Below, piece after piece: positions 53,045-61,334 of a stretch of 64,000 nucleotides of DNA. A program made the translations under genes and the position numbers. Location: the NCBI GenBank assembly GCA_964610385.1, contig CAZSXW010000001.1, positions 62,001 through 126,000 on the forward strand, read 5' to 3'. How positions within the stretch are numbered: the first letter of the stretch is position 1; every line of letters starts with the position of its first letter. The DNA comes from CAZBSE01 sp964610385. GTDB taxonomy: Bacteria > Actinomycetota > Humimicrobiia > Humimicrobiales > Humimicrobiaceae. The notes under the pieces are model-generated. The model did no database searches. It was not told where the DNA came from and worked only from the letters and a program-made list of their open reading frames with translations.

Positions 53045-54300
53045 TATCCCAAAACCTCCCTTGGATCTGCGATATAACCTTTCACAGCGCTCCATGCAGC
53101 CGTTGCAGGAGAAGACAGATAGATGAATGACTTTGGATTCCCCATTCTCCCTTTAAAATTCCGATTCTGAGTAGTAAGGCATACCTCTCCGTCACCCAGC
53201 ACTCCCTGATGCACGCCTACACATGGACCGCACCCCGGAGATTGTATTACTGCTCCGCTGTCTATAAATGTCTTTATGACTCCCTTATCAAGAGCTTCAA
53301 TGTAGGTGCGTTTCGAAGCCGGGACTACAATAAGTCTCACACCATCCGCCACTTTTTTATCCTTGAGGATATCTGCCGCAATTTTTAGATCACTGAAACG
53401 TCCATTGGTACATGTCCCTATAAATACCTGGTCTACAGTGACTTTCTCCAGGTTGCTTACAGGTAAAGCATTATCTACAGCATGAGGTTGTGATACCATT
53501 GGCTCGATGACCGAACAATCTATATCTATGACCTTCTCATATTTTGCTCCCTTATCAGCCGTGATTTTTCTGAAGCAACCCTTTCTGCCCTGGCTTTCCA
53601 GATATATTTCCGTTATCTCGTCGGAAGGGAAAATACCTGCTTTTGCCCCTGCTTCCACCGCCATGTTTGAAATAGTGAATCTATCATCTATGCCCAGCCT
53701 GGACCCTACCTCGCCGCCGAATTCAAGAGCTTTATAAGTCGCCCCGTCAGAAGTGATTTTTCCTATCAAATAGATTATTAAGTCTTTGGAAAACACTCCT
53801 TTATTTATCTTCCTGTTGAAATTCACTTTAATGGTATCAGGTACCATAAGCCATGTCTTAGCCAGTATATAACCTACTGCAATATCTGTAGAGCCCATTC
53901 CGGTAGAAAAAGCTCCTAAAGCGCCTGAAGTGCAGGTATGTGAATCCGCTCCTATAACTATATCGCCCGGACAGGTATAATCTTCCACCAGCAGCTGGTG
54001 GCAGATTCCCTCTCCTATATCTCTTAATATTGCTCCCGTTCTGGCAGCAAAATTTCTCATAACTATATGAGCATTTGAAAGCTCCTTTTTGGGACTTGGT
54101 GCAGCATGATCAATAAAAAAAATTGACTTATCGGGCTTTCTCACCATATCGAAACCTATTTTTTTAGCCTGGCTTACCGCCAGGGGTCCTGTACCATCAT
54201 GGGACATGACCACATCAACGTCCACAACTGCAATATCTCCAGCAGCAAGTTCTTTATGGGCATGCTCGCTTATAATCTTTTCTGAAATTGTCTTTCTCAA
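53044..54300 (-). CDS. aconitase/homoaconitase-type large subunit (LeuC family)
   Basis: 418 residues. [4Fe-4S] cluster cysteines appear in GADSHTCTSGALG, FIGTCTNGR and SPGCGPCVGVHQG. The length and blocks fit the LeuC/HacA/AcnX-like group that isomerises citrate, homocitrate or isopropylmalate when paired with the small subunit. It is followed by the small subunit (one-base overlap) and preceded by synthase B by 11 bp. In this context aconitate/isocitrate or homoaconitate chemistry is more likely than leucine synthesis. Confidence 0.86.
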   Translation of the reverse strand: MRKTISEKIISEHAHKELAAGDIAVVDVDVVMSHDGTGPLAVSQAKKIGFDMVRKPDKSIFFIDHAAPSPKKELSNAHIVMRNFAARTGAILRDIGEGICHQLLVEDYTCPGDIVIGADSHTCTSGALGAFSTGMGSTDIAVGYILAKTWLMVPDTIKVNFNRKINKGVFSKDLIIYLIGKITSDGATYKALEFGGEVGSRLGIDDRFTISNMAVEAGAKAGIFPSDEITEIYLESQGRKGCFRKITADKGAKYEKVIDIDCSVIEPMVSQPHAVDNALPVSNLEKVTVDQVFIGTCTNGRFSDLKIAADILKDKKVADGVRLIVVPASKRTYIEALDKGVIKTFIDSGAVIQSPGCGPCVGVHQGVLGDGEVCLTTQNRNFKGRMGNPKSFIYLSSPATAAWSAVKGYIADPREVLG

Positions 54301-54311
54301 AAGAGACTCCT

Positions 54312-55466
54312 CTAATTTTGGTTTTTCTTTTTTTTCTTATAATTATTATAGATATACATAAGTTCCTTATCAAAAAGCGGTCTTTTCAGATCTACCGACA
54401 TATCTCTTGACAGTCCCAGTATATCATTGGCCTGCTTGTCAGTAAGCTCTATGTCAAATTCTTTAAACTTATGCAGGATAGTATGAGAACCGGAATGTTT
54501 ACCAACGACCAACTGCCTGGTCAGCCCCACTTCACTCGGTTTAAATACTTCATAATTTTTGGGATTTTTGATTACCCCATCCGCATGTATACCCGATTCA
54601 TGTGCAAATATGTTTGTTCCAACGATTGCCTTCCAGACAGGAATAGCCCTGGACGAAGCTCTGGAAACATATTCAGCTATTTCTCTGAATTTTGAAGTCT
54701 TTATACTCAGTTCTATATTCTCGAGATACTTCAATGCCATTACTATCTCCTCAAAGGCCGCATTTCCTGTCCCTTCGCCCAATCCACCCACGCTGACTAC
54801 CAGGCTGGATGCACCTCCTCTTATTGCCGCTATTCCGTTAGCAGTTGCCATGCCGAAATCATTATGATTATAAACTTCCAGAGGAAAATCAACAGCACTG
54901 ACTATAGTGTTTATCAGAAGGAAAGTCCTGAAGGGATCAAACTTACTCACAGTATCACAGATCCTAAACCTATACGCACCTTTCTTTCTTGCAATAGAAA
55001 TAAGCTTTAACAAGAATTCAAGGTCAGCACGAGTAGCATCCTCAGCACTTACTATGAAATTAAGATCATTCTGCCTGGCAGCTCTTATGGTCTTTTTCAG
55101 TTTGTTTATAACCCAGGTCCTGCTTTTCCTGTATTTTTCTTTGAGATGTATATCTGAAGTAGATATATTTATAATCACATTTTTAACTCCGCATTGAGCT
55201 GCTAACCTTATATTCTCGGGTTCAGCCTCACAGTAGGCAAATATCTTGCATTTAAATTTATCTTTCATTATTTCTGTGATTATCTCCCTTTCTATCTTCC
55301 CCAGTGAAGGAGTGCCCACTTCAATTTCAGGAACACCTATTTCATCCAGCATTTTGGCTATTCTTATTTTTTCGTTTTTGGAAAAAACTACTCCTGCTGT
55401 CTGTTCACCATTCCTTAAAGTTGTATCTATGATATTTATATGTCTTTCACTTTTTACTTCTTCCAT
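54312..55466 (-). CDS. homocitrate/Re-citrate synthase-like protein B, metal ligands altered
   Basis: 384 residues from the ATG at 55466, chosen for GGAGG five bases upstream. It belongs to the NifV/AksA/Re-citrate synthase group. It reads DTTLRNGEQ (N19 for the usual aspartate) and YNHND (Y199 for the first metal histidine, H201 kept), so two of the three expected metal ligands are lost. HESGIHADG (289-297), which in this family reaches the partner's active site, is intact. It overlaps gene A by 20 bp and is read as its partner subunit. A degenerating duplicate is the alternative, but the gene is full length. Confidence 0.85.
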   Translation of the reverse strand: MEEVKSERHINIIDTTLRNGEQTAGVVFSKNEKIRIAKMLDEIGVPEIEVGTPSLGKIEREIITEIMKDKFKCKIFAYCEAEPENIRLAAQCGVKNVIINISTSDIHLKEKYRKSRTWVINKLKKTIRAARQNDLNFIVSAEDATRADLEFLLKLISIARKKGAYRFRICDTVSKFDPFRTFLLINTIVSAVDFPLEVYNHNDFGMATANGIAAIRGGASSLVVSVGGLGEGTGNAAFEEIVMALKYLENIELSIKTSKFREIAEYVSRASSRAIPVWKAIVGTNIFAHESGIHADGVIKNPKNYEVFKPSEVGLTRQLVVGKHSGSHTILHKFKEFDIELTDKQANDILGLSRDMSVDLKRPLFDKELMYIYNNYKKKKKNQN

Positions 55467-56682
55467 CTTTTCCTCCATTTTTATGTACCCTGCTGCCAGT
55501 CGATTTTTTCTTGTATGATTTATAAGTATCAACGATCTCATTATCAAAAAGAGCCCTTTTAAGGGATACTGTTTTACCCCTTATTATTTCAGCCAGTTCT
55601 TCCGCCTCTTTCCTGGTTACCTTAAATCCAAGATCCTTCATCTTATAGATTATAGCATTGACTCCTGAATACTTGCCTAGTATTATACTCCTCTCCAGGC
55701 CTACATCTTTTTCATCGAATAACTCATAAGTTTTAGTATTATTCAATATGCCCGATGCTTTACTCTCGCTTTCATAAACAAACAATTTACCTCCTACTAT
55801 CGGCTTCCAGGTAGGAAGGATCCTGTTGGAGGCTTTTGCTACATATTCAGACAGTGACCTGAAGTGTGCAGTGTTAAAGCCCATATCAACTCCCTCTATA
55901 TATTTTAAAGCCATAACCAATTCTTCAAAGGCAGCATTGCCTGCTCTCTCACCTAGTCCATTAATAGTGGTATTGACATAGGTAGCTCCTGCTTTGATCC
56001 CGGCAATAGCATTGGCAATAGCCATTCCGAAATCATTATGGGTATGCATCTCGACATCTATTCCGATTATATCAATAATGTCTTTTACCCTTATGAAAGT
56101 CTCGAAAGGATCGAGGATACCCAGAGTATCGCAATACCTTAATCTATCAGCACCGGTGTCTCTTGCCGTTCGTGCAAATTGAAGAAGGAATTCCATATCA
56201 GACCTTGAAGCGTCTTCAGCATTCACCGATACATAGAGATTGAATCCCTTGGCATAATCTACACAGGTCTTTATGCTTTCCAGAACCCACTCCCTGCTCT
56301 TCATAAGCTTGTGTTCAATATGTATATCTGAAGATGATATTGAAATAGCCACTGCATCTACGCCGCAATCTATTGAAGCATCTATATCCGATTTTACCGC
56401 CCTGTTCCAGCCCAGTACACTACAGTTAAGGTCAAGAGAAGCGATCTTTTTTATAGCTTCCTTTTCATTTCCTCCCATTGTGGGTATACCGGCCTCAATC
56501 TGGTGTACTCCTATTTTATCCAGCATCTTAGCGATATATACTTTTTCATCATTTGCAAACACCACACCTGCGGTTTGTTCCCCGTCTCTTAATGTAGTAT
56601 CATCAATTTTTATATTCTTTGGGTCAAGTTCTGTACCCGCTTTCTGTGAAAACTCGGTAAGTAAATTAAGTTCTCTCATCAT
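55447..56682 (-). CDS. homocitrate/Re-citrate synthase-like protein A, lacking HESGIHADG
   Basis: 411 residues, first gene of the five-gene operon. It has the full metal site of the family: DTTLRDGEQ (R32, D33) and HTHND (H213, H215), with GLGERAGNA. Where homologues have HESGIHADG it reads YESESKASG (303-311), so both histidines are lost. Condensation of acetyl-CoA with oxaloacetate or 2-oxoglutarate is expected if protein B supplies that motif. A 286-bp AT-rich gap upstream has no recognised riboswitch. Confidence 0.86.
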   Translation of the reverse strand: MMRELNLLTEFSQKAGTELDPKNIKIDDTTLRDGEQTAGVVFANDEKVYIAKMLDKIGVHQIEAGIPTMGGNEKEAIKKIASLDLNCSVLGWNRAVKSDIDASIDCGVDAVAISISSSDIHIEHKLMKSREWVLESIKTCVDYAKGFNLYVSVNAEDASRSDMEFLLQFARTARDTGADRLRYCDTLGILDPFETFIRVKDIIDIIGIDVEMHTHNDFGMAIANAIAGIKAGATYVNTTINGLGERAGNAAFEELVMALKYIEGVDMGFNTAHFRSLSEYVAKASNRILPTWKPIVGGKLFVYESESKASGILNNTKTYELFDEKDVGLERSIILGKYSGVNAIIYKMKDLGFKVTRKEAEELAEIIRGKTVSLKRALFDNEIVDTYKSYKKKSTGSRVHKNGGKDGRSKK

Positions 56683-56968
56683 TATCGCCCCTTAAAACAC
56701 GTAAATATCCATAATATTCCTAAAAAATAGTTAAAAAACACAAATTTTTTAAATTTTTGTAGTAATTATATCACTTTTTACGAAAAATATGATATTTATA
56801 ATAAAAAATTCTATTATTTTAAAAATAAGACATCTTTTTTTAAGATTTTCAGCCCTTTTTATTAAATAATGCCGGTACATTTTAGGTTTGTTAAGATGAA
56901 GTAAAAGAAATATAATTAACTTAGTCCAATATATAAGAAGTATTTAAATACTGAATAAAAGGTAATAT

Positions 56969-57370
56969 ATGATAAGTATTATTAGTAAACCAAAAAACCG
57001 TACAGCCAGAACGATTATATGGATCGCGCGTATACTGGGTTCCATAGCCGGAGCTTTCTGGGCACTGAGTCTTATTATAAGCACCATACAGGAAATTGGC
57101 ATGCCCATAACAACCAGAGTCATGATCGAGGGACTAATCCTCACAGGCCTGATAGCAGTTATTTTGGCCGGTATTATTGTCGCATGGCGGAATGAAAAAA
57201 TAGGGGGGATAATAACAACTGTAGCAGCTGCCGCGCTGTGCATTTTCTCTTATATTGATGCCGGTCATAATAAAATATTTGCTGTGATGATCTCGGGTTT
57301 CCCGTTCCTGGTATCGGGCGCATTGTTTTTAACAGGATGGTGGATTTCAAAAACTATCGATGTGAAATAG
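56969..57370 (+). CDS. hypothetical membrane protein, four segments
   Basis: 133 residues with four hydrophobic segments (about 17-37, 48-70, 78-95, 100-127) and short loops. AAAGGT stands five bases before the ATG. No conserved family was recognised. It lies 54 bp upstream of the symporter-like gene and reads the same way, so it may be part of the same transcript. Confidence 0.55.
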   Translation: MISIISKPKNRTARTIIWIARILGSIAGAFWALSLIISTIQEIGMPITTRVMIEGLILTGLIAVILAGIIVAWRNEKIGGIITTVAAAALCIFSYIDAGHNKIFAVMISGFPFLVSGALFLTGWWISKTIDVK

Positions 57371-57424
57371 GCAAAAATTCCGCAGCATAAAAATAATAAA
57401 CTATCGGATAGTAGATCTGGCGTA

Positions 57425-58342
57425 TTGTTTATAGTAAAAATTTTAAAAAACAGAAACTTCATTTTTATATTAGCCTTCATCCTGGGATTATCGATAGGCA
57501 ATTATATAGGATGGGTAAGACACCTGACCCTCCCGGCCCTTGCCATTGTCATGACGGTATCAATGACAGAAATCCCATTAAAATCGTTTCTTCCCTTAAA
57601 AAGTCTTATAAAACCCGTATTTTTGACCATACTTCTGAATTACTTCGTTTTTGCTGCAGTTATGCTTGCAATGGCATGGTTTATCATTCCGGAAAAAGAA
57701 CTCTGGATAGGTTTTGTCATTATAGCTTTTGCTCCTCCTGGAGTAGCCATACCCCCTTTTACCAGCATATTGAGAGGAGATGTAAAATTTTCTCTCACAG
57801 GAGTAATCGGAGCATATATTGCAGCAGTCATTATCATACCATTGTCAGGCATTATTCTTATCGGTCAGAGTTTTATTCAGCCAATCATGCTTATTATTAT
57901 ATTTGCCGAACTTATAGCAGGGCCCTTGATACTATCACAGATATTTATAAGATTAAAAATTGATAAATATATACTTAAATTCAGAGGGCCCATCGTTAAT
58001 TGGGGCCTGTTCATAGTCATCCTTTCGGCCGTAGGTCTTAACCGCAGTGTTTTCTTCAATGAACCGAAGACACTTGGGAAAATATCCATTATCTGTGTGG
58101 TAACCATTATAGGACTGGGATTCCTGTATGAGATTATAACCAAAAGACTAAAAATCGACCGCAGGCTCTCCAGCTGCATAATACTTCTGGGAACTATAAA
58201 AAACGGAGGTTTTGCTGTTGCCACTTCAATAGCACTTTTTGGGGACAGGGCATCTCTTCCTGCCGCAATATCGAGCGTTTTTCTGATAATCTTCCTTATT
58301 TATTTAAGTTTCCGCGCCAGAAAGACAGGTCGTAAACAATAA
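57425..58342 (+). CDS. bile acid:sodium symporter (BASS/SBF)-like transporter
   Basis: 305 residues, TTG start. About nine to ten membrane segments with the family-like PALAIVMTVSM and FAPPGVAIPPFTSILRG loops. BASS proteins carry organic acids with Na+; the cargo is not predictable. No clear Shine-Dalgarno precedes the TTG. It converges with the small membrane gene at 58430, and a hairpin lies between the stops. Confidence 0.75.
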   Translation: MFIVKILKNRNFIFILAFILGLSIGNYIGWVRHLTLPALAIVMTVSMTEIPLKSFLPLKSLIKPVFLTILLNYFVFAAVMLAMAWFIIPEKELWIGFVIIAFAPPGVAIPPFTSILRGDVKFSLTGVIGAYIAAVIIIPLSGIILIGQSFIQPIMLIIIFAELIAGPLILSQIFIRLKIDKYILKFRGPIVNWGLFIVILSAVGLNRSVFFNEPKTLGKISIICVVTIIGLGFLYEIITKRLKIDRRLSSCIILLGTIKNGGFAVATSIALFGDRASLPAAISSVFLIIFLIYLSFRARKTGRKQ

Positions 58343-58348
58343 AATACC

Positions 58349-58372
58349 GGGGCCAATTACAAAACCGACCCC
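58349..58372. terminator. possible bidirectional terminator between convergent genes
   Basis: GGGGCC (58349-58354) and GACCCC (58367-58372) can form a six-pair stem on the minus strand with one G-T pair; on the plus strand one pair is a mismatch. It is the only G/C-rich spot in the gap, but only weak T-runs flank it. Confidence 0.35.
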
Positions 58373-58429
58373 AGCATTTATTTTAATATAAATATAAAAA
58401 CTTTCTTTCAGACCAGATCGATCAGTCTG

Positions 58430-58657
58430 TCAGCTTCTTCGAAACTCCAGCACCAGCAGTATTAAACTTACAATAACAGCCACTCCAAGTGCTGAACCAA
58501 TAATGTAGATATTCAGATTAGCTAGAAACCCTATTACCTTATTGACCACTTCTTTCCAGACAAAAAGATTCATAAATTTATTTACAACAGCCACAACTGA
58601 AAATGCGATTATTTTAAGCAATACTAAAATTGTCACTACCTTGTTAAATACGGTCAT
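58430..58657 (-). CDS. small two-segment membrane protein (AmaP-like N-terminus)
   Basis: 75 residues with two hydrophobic segments (about 7-25 and 47-70) and a charged end (LEFRRS). A strong AAGGAGGGGGG precedes the ATG. The layout resembles the membrane half of AmaP, the anchor of Asp23-type proteins, but the cytosolic half of that family is missing, and no Asp23 gene is near. The stop is followed by frame-closed sequence, so truncation is possible. Confidence 0.45.
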   Translation of the reverse strand: MTVFNKVVTILVLLKIIAFSVVAVVNKFMNLFVWKEVVNKVIGFLANLNIYIIGSALGVAVIVSLILLVLEFRRS

Positions 58658-58749
58658 TATTCACCCCCCTCCTTAAGTCTTTTCCAGAAGTTCTTCTCGG
58701 TCACTGAAATATCTCTATAAATTCTAACTACTACCGATTATAAATTCAA

Positions 58750-59274
58750 CTAATACTTGATTATTTGAGGTAATTTTTTAGCCTGCTCAATCCAACCTCT
58801 TACCATACTGACTGTAAGAGGTTTACTTAAAATTTTAATACGATCATTTATTCCAATTAATATATTTTGAAAAACTTCTGGGTTTCTCTGAGAAAGTTCT
58901 GCTACACTGTTTATATTAGCCTCTTTTAAAAGATGAATATGTTCTAGATTTATGCCCCTTATACGGATCAGATCCGAAATGCTTATCCATTCAAGGATCA
59001 GACTATCACCAATCCCACTAGTATTTACTATTTTCTTTCTCCCCTCAGGGGAAGCACCTCTTTTCAACAGCTCACCTGAAGATTTTATGCCCAGCTTGGA
59101 TAGTTTATCAAAATATTCCATGCCTTTATTCTTAGATTTTTCTACTTCGATCAATATATCTTTTAATTTCGGCTCTTTTATCTTTTTTACTACCCAGCCA
59201 ATAATAGTAGCTATTACAACCACAATTATCCAGACTATAGCAATGATGCAAAATGTGCCGCTAACAAACTGCAT
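58750..59274 (-). CDS. membrane-anchored DUF4332 protein
   Basis: 174 residues. One N-terminal membrane segment (5-29) is followed by a linker and a DUF4332 domain (about 60-170) of helix-hairpin-helix type: IVNTSGIGDSLILEWI, DLIRIRGI, SVAELSQRNPEVF, VRGWIEQAKKLP. DUF4332 resembles DNA-binding or scaffold helices, but its function is not established. The domain would be cytosolic. Confidence 0.72.
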   Translation of the reverse strand: MQFVSGTFCIIAIVWIIVVVIATIIGWVVKKIKEPKLKDILIEVEKSKNKGMEYFDKLSKLGIKSSGELLKRGASPEGRKKIVNTSGIGDSLILEWISISDLIRIRGINLEHIHLLKEANINSVAELSQRNPEVFQNILIGINDRIKILSKPLTVSMVRGWIEQAKKLPQIIKY

Positions 59275-59302
59275 TAAAATAAAAAAACCTTCCCTTTATC
59301 GG

Positions 59303-59836
59303 CTACTCACCGTAATTTAAATATTTTTTTGCCAGTGGATGATTAATTCTTTTCCATAGAGTTGCTCCTATAATGGTACCGATAGGAAAACCAAACATAG
59401 TTATTACTAAGATTACTCTGGTATAAGGAACTGAGAATGGTTTCCTTTTAATAATTCCTACTAAAGGAATTACATAAATTGCTATCCACACACCAAAAAC
59501 AAGAATCAGTATCATAATACTCTGGGCAACATTCGCGCCAGTCATAACTACTCCCGTAGTCTCCGGTGAGGTAATGATTATTGGGATAAAAACAACAATA
59601 TAAAGGGCCAACACTACAATTACAAACCAATATAAAGCTCTTATTCCTCCTAATTGCCTCCTGCCTTCTTCCAACTCCTGTTCAGGAGTCAAAGTAATAG
59701 TCTCGGCAGATGTTTTCAGCTCTCTTACCTGTACACCGCAATACGGACATACAACCGCATCTTTTTTTATTGGTTTAGCACAACTGGGGCAGTAGATCTC
59801 GTCCGGCTTTTTTTCTTGAATCTTATCATCAACCAT
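59303..59836 (-). CDS. zinc-ribbon membrane protein
   Basis: 177 residues. A zinc ribbon YCPSCAKPIKKDAVVCPYCGVQV (16-40) precedes a basic linker and three hydrophobic segments (about 68-90, 100-125, 140-160). Many bacterial proteins with this layout are of unknown role. It lies 28 bp upstream of the DUF4332 gene, in the same direction. Confidence 0.7.
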   Translation of the reverse strand: MVDDKIQEKKPDEIYCPSCAKPIKKDAVVCPYCGVQVRELKTSAETITLTPEQELEEGRRQLGGIRALYWFVIVVLALYIVVFIPIIITSPETTGVVMTGANVAQSIMILILVFGVWIAIYVIPLVGIIKRKPFSVPYTRVILVITMFGFPIGTIIGATLWKRINHPLAKKYLNYGE

Positions 59837-60244
59837 TTTAATCTTAACTCCCTCGTTTTAATCTTAATATTTTAAATCCATTTATTTTTAAAGTTGTATC
59901 AGAGTTATAACAGATAAATTGTCCATCTCCTAACAACCAATTAAAATATCCAAAAAGTAGGGATTCTATATCCTGTTAAAGCTTCTTAAATGTATTAATG
60001 ATATTATAATTCTATTACTTTTATTTAAAATTTGAAGTTTTTTTTTGAACTACCATTCATTATAGTCAATCAAGGTCGTTAAAATTTCAGGAAAATATCT
60101 TTTTTTTGTTCTCACCATAAATTAACTGTACAAAATATTATACTTTCAAGAAATCTATATAGCTTTTTAGTCTTTAAGAGTATATAATCATTATATAAAT
60201 TAGTATATAGTATTTAGCCTAAATATTAGTTATATTTAATTAAC
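59837..60244. other. 408-bp AT-rich divergent gap, no gene seen
   Basis: The sequence between the zinc-ribbon gene and the first bactofilin gene has no open reading frame with a credible start and no tRNA or ncRNA that I recognise. Several A/T tracts and a TATAAT-like hexamer occur but no -35 partner, so no promoter is called. Confidence 0.6.
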
Positions 60245-60724
60245 ATGGGCCAGAATCTTATAGCCTTATTAGGTAAAATCTCAAACAATATTGAAAAAAT
60301 ACTTCATATAAAAACCGATAAAGACAACAATTATAATATTATCGCATCCGGAACTGATATAAAAGGCAGAATTTATTCTCCCCACCCTATTAAGATAGAA
60401 GGTATTGTAGCAGGAGAAATCATATCAAGAGGAAAACTTGTAATAGGAAGGGAAGGAAAAGTAAAAGCAAATATCAAAACCAAAAATACGGTAATAGAAG
60501 GAAGTTTTATCGGCAACATAATATCAGCAGGAGAAGTTTCAATAACTTCCACCGGTAAACTTGAAGGCAATATTATTCAAAGAGATACTTATCTAATAAT
60601 AAAAGACTGCGGCCTGTTCAAGGGCAATAATATAATTATAGACAATAAGAAAATATTTAGAATATCCGACAGCGATAAACTCTCAACCATTAGAATAAAA
60701 CCCAAGAAAATATTAAAATTTTAA
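60245..60724 (+). CDS. bactofilin, first
   Basis: 159 residues. A polymer-forming beta-helix domain (about 35-130) with the repeating I-x-G-x(2-4)-G pattern: GTDIKGRIYS, PIKIEGIVAGEI, KVKANIKT, KLEGNIIQR. Bactofilins assemble into cytoskeletal filaments without nucleotide. The N-terminal leader (1-30) and the basic tail (KPKKILKF) are longer than in the minimal family. It converges with the second bactofilin gene, 59 bp apart. Confidence 0.85.
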   Translation: MGQNLIALLGKISNNIEKILHIKTDKDNNYNIIASGTDIKGRIYSPHPIKIEGIVAGEIISRGKLVIGREGKVKANIKTKNTVIEGSFIGNIISAGEVSITSTGKLEGNIIQRDTYLIIKDCGLFKGNNIIIDNKKIFRISDSDKLSTIRIKPKKILKF

Positions 60725-60783
60725 AAACTTTAATTATATTTTACACGCAAGTTATTTCCGGAATATAAATTTCCTGTCCTGAA

Positions 60784-61299
60784 TTATAATTTAAGGCTGT
60801 CATCTATATCATTAAGCTGGAATTCCTCAAACTCATCTTCTTTCTCTTTTTTATCGGTTTTGACACTTACTTTTTTCTCTTCACCACTTTTTATTTTGGG
60901 TTTTCTCTTACCCATCTTTTTATCCTGACTGATCCTGGTAACCTTTCCGCTGAAAATTCCTCCCTCATTTATAATCAATGAGTCTGTTTTTATATTACCA
61001 TCCACCACTCCTGTTTCCGTAATTTCAACTTTATCGGTGCCCTTTAAATTTCCTTCAAATTTCCCGACTATTTTGGCACCAACAGTGGTTACATTGGCAT
61101 TGACAATCCCTTCTTTCTGGATTACCATCTGCCCATCTACTACTAATTCGCCTATAACCTCACACCCTATCTCTATGGACTGAGAAACATCCAGCTTTCC
61201 TTCTATTTTTGCCTTTTTCCCTACAATGGTCAGCAATGTCCTGGATTCTTCCTTATCAACAATTCCGCGTTCATCTGAATCCCTGCCTGAAAAAACCAT
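60784..61299 (-). CDS. bactofilin, second
   Basis: 171 residues. A core (20-125) of the same beta-helix type: AKIEGKLDVSQSIEIG, GELVVDGQMVIQKEG, GNLKGTDKVEITETG, followed by a strongly charged tail (130-171, rich in K and E). The first residues are highly charged too. It lies 35 bp downstream of the ParA-type gene and reads the same way, so the two are probably co-transcribed. Confidence 0.87.
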   Translation of the reverse strand: MVFSGRDSDERGIVDKEESRTLLTIVGKKAKIEGKLDVSQSIEIGCEVIGELVVDGQMVIQKEGIVNANVTTVGAKIVGKFEGNLKGTDKVEITETGVVDGNIKTDSLIINEGGIFSGKVTRISQDKKMGKRKPKIKSGEEKKVSVKTDKKEKEDEFEEFQLNDIDDSLKL

Positions 61300-61334
61300 A
61301 TTTACCCTCCTTCTAATTTTTTAATATATAGTTA

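Noticed and set aside
54312..55466. Synthase B as a pseudogene
   Set aside because: The frame is intact, has its own GGAGG site and keeps most family blocks; the losses are confined to catalytic residues complementary to protein A.
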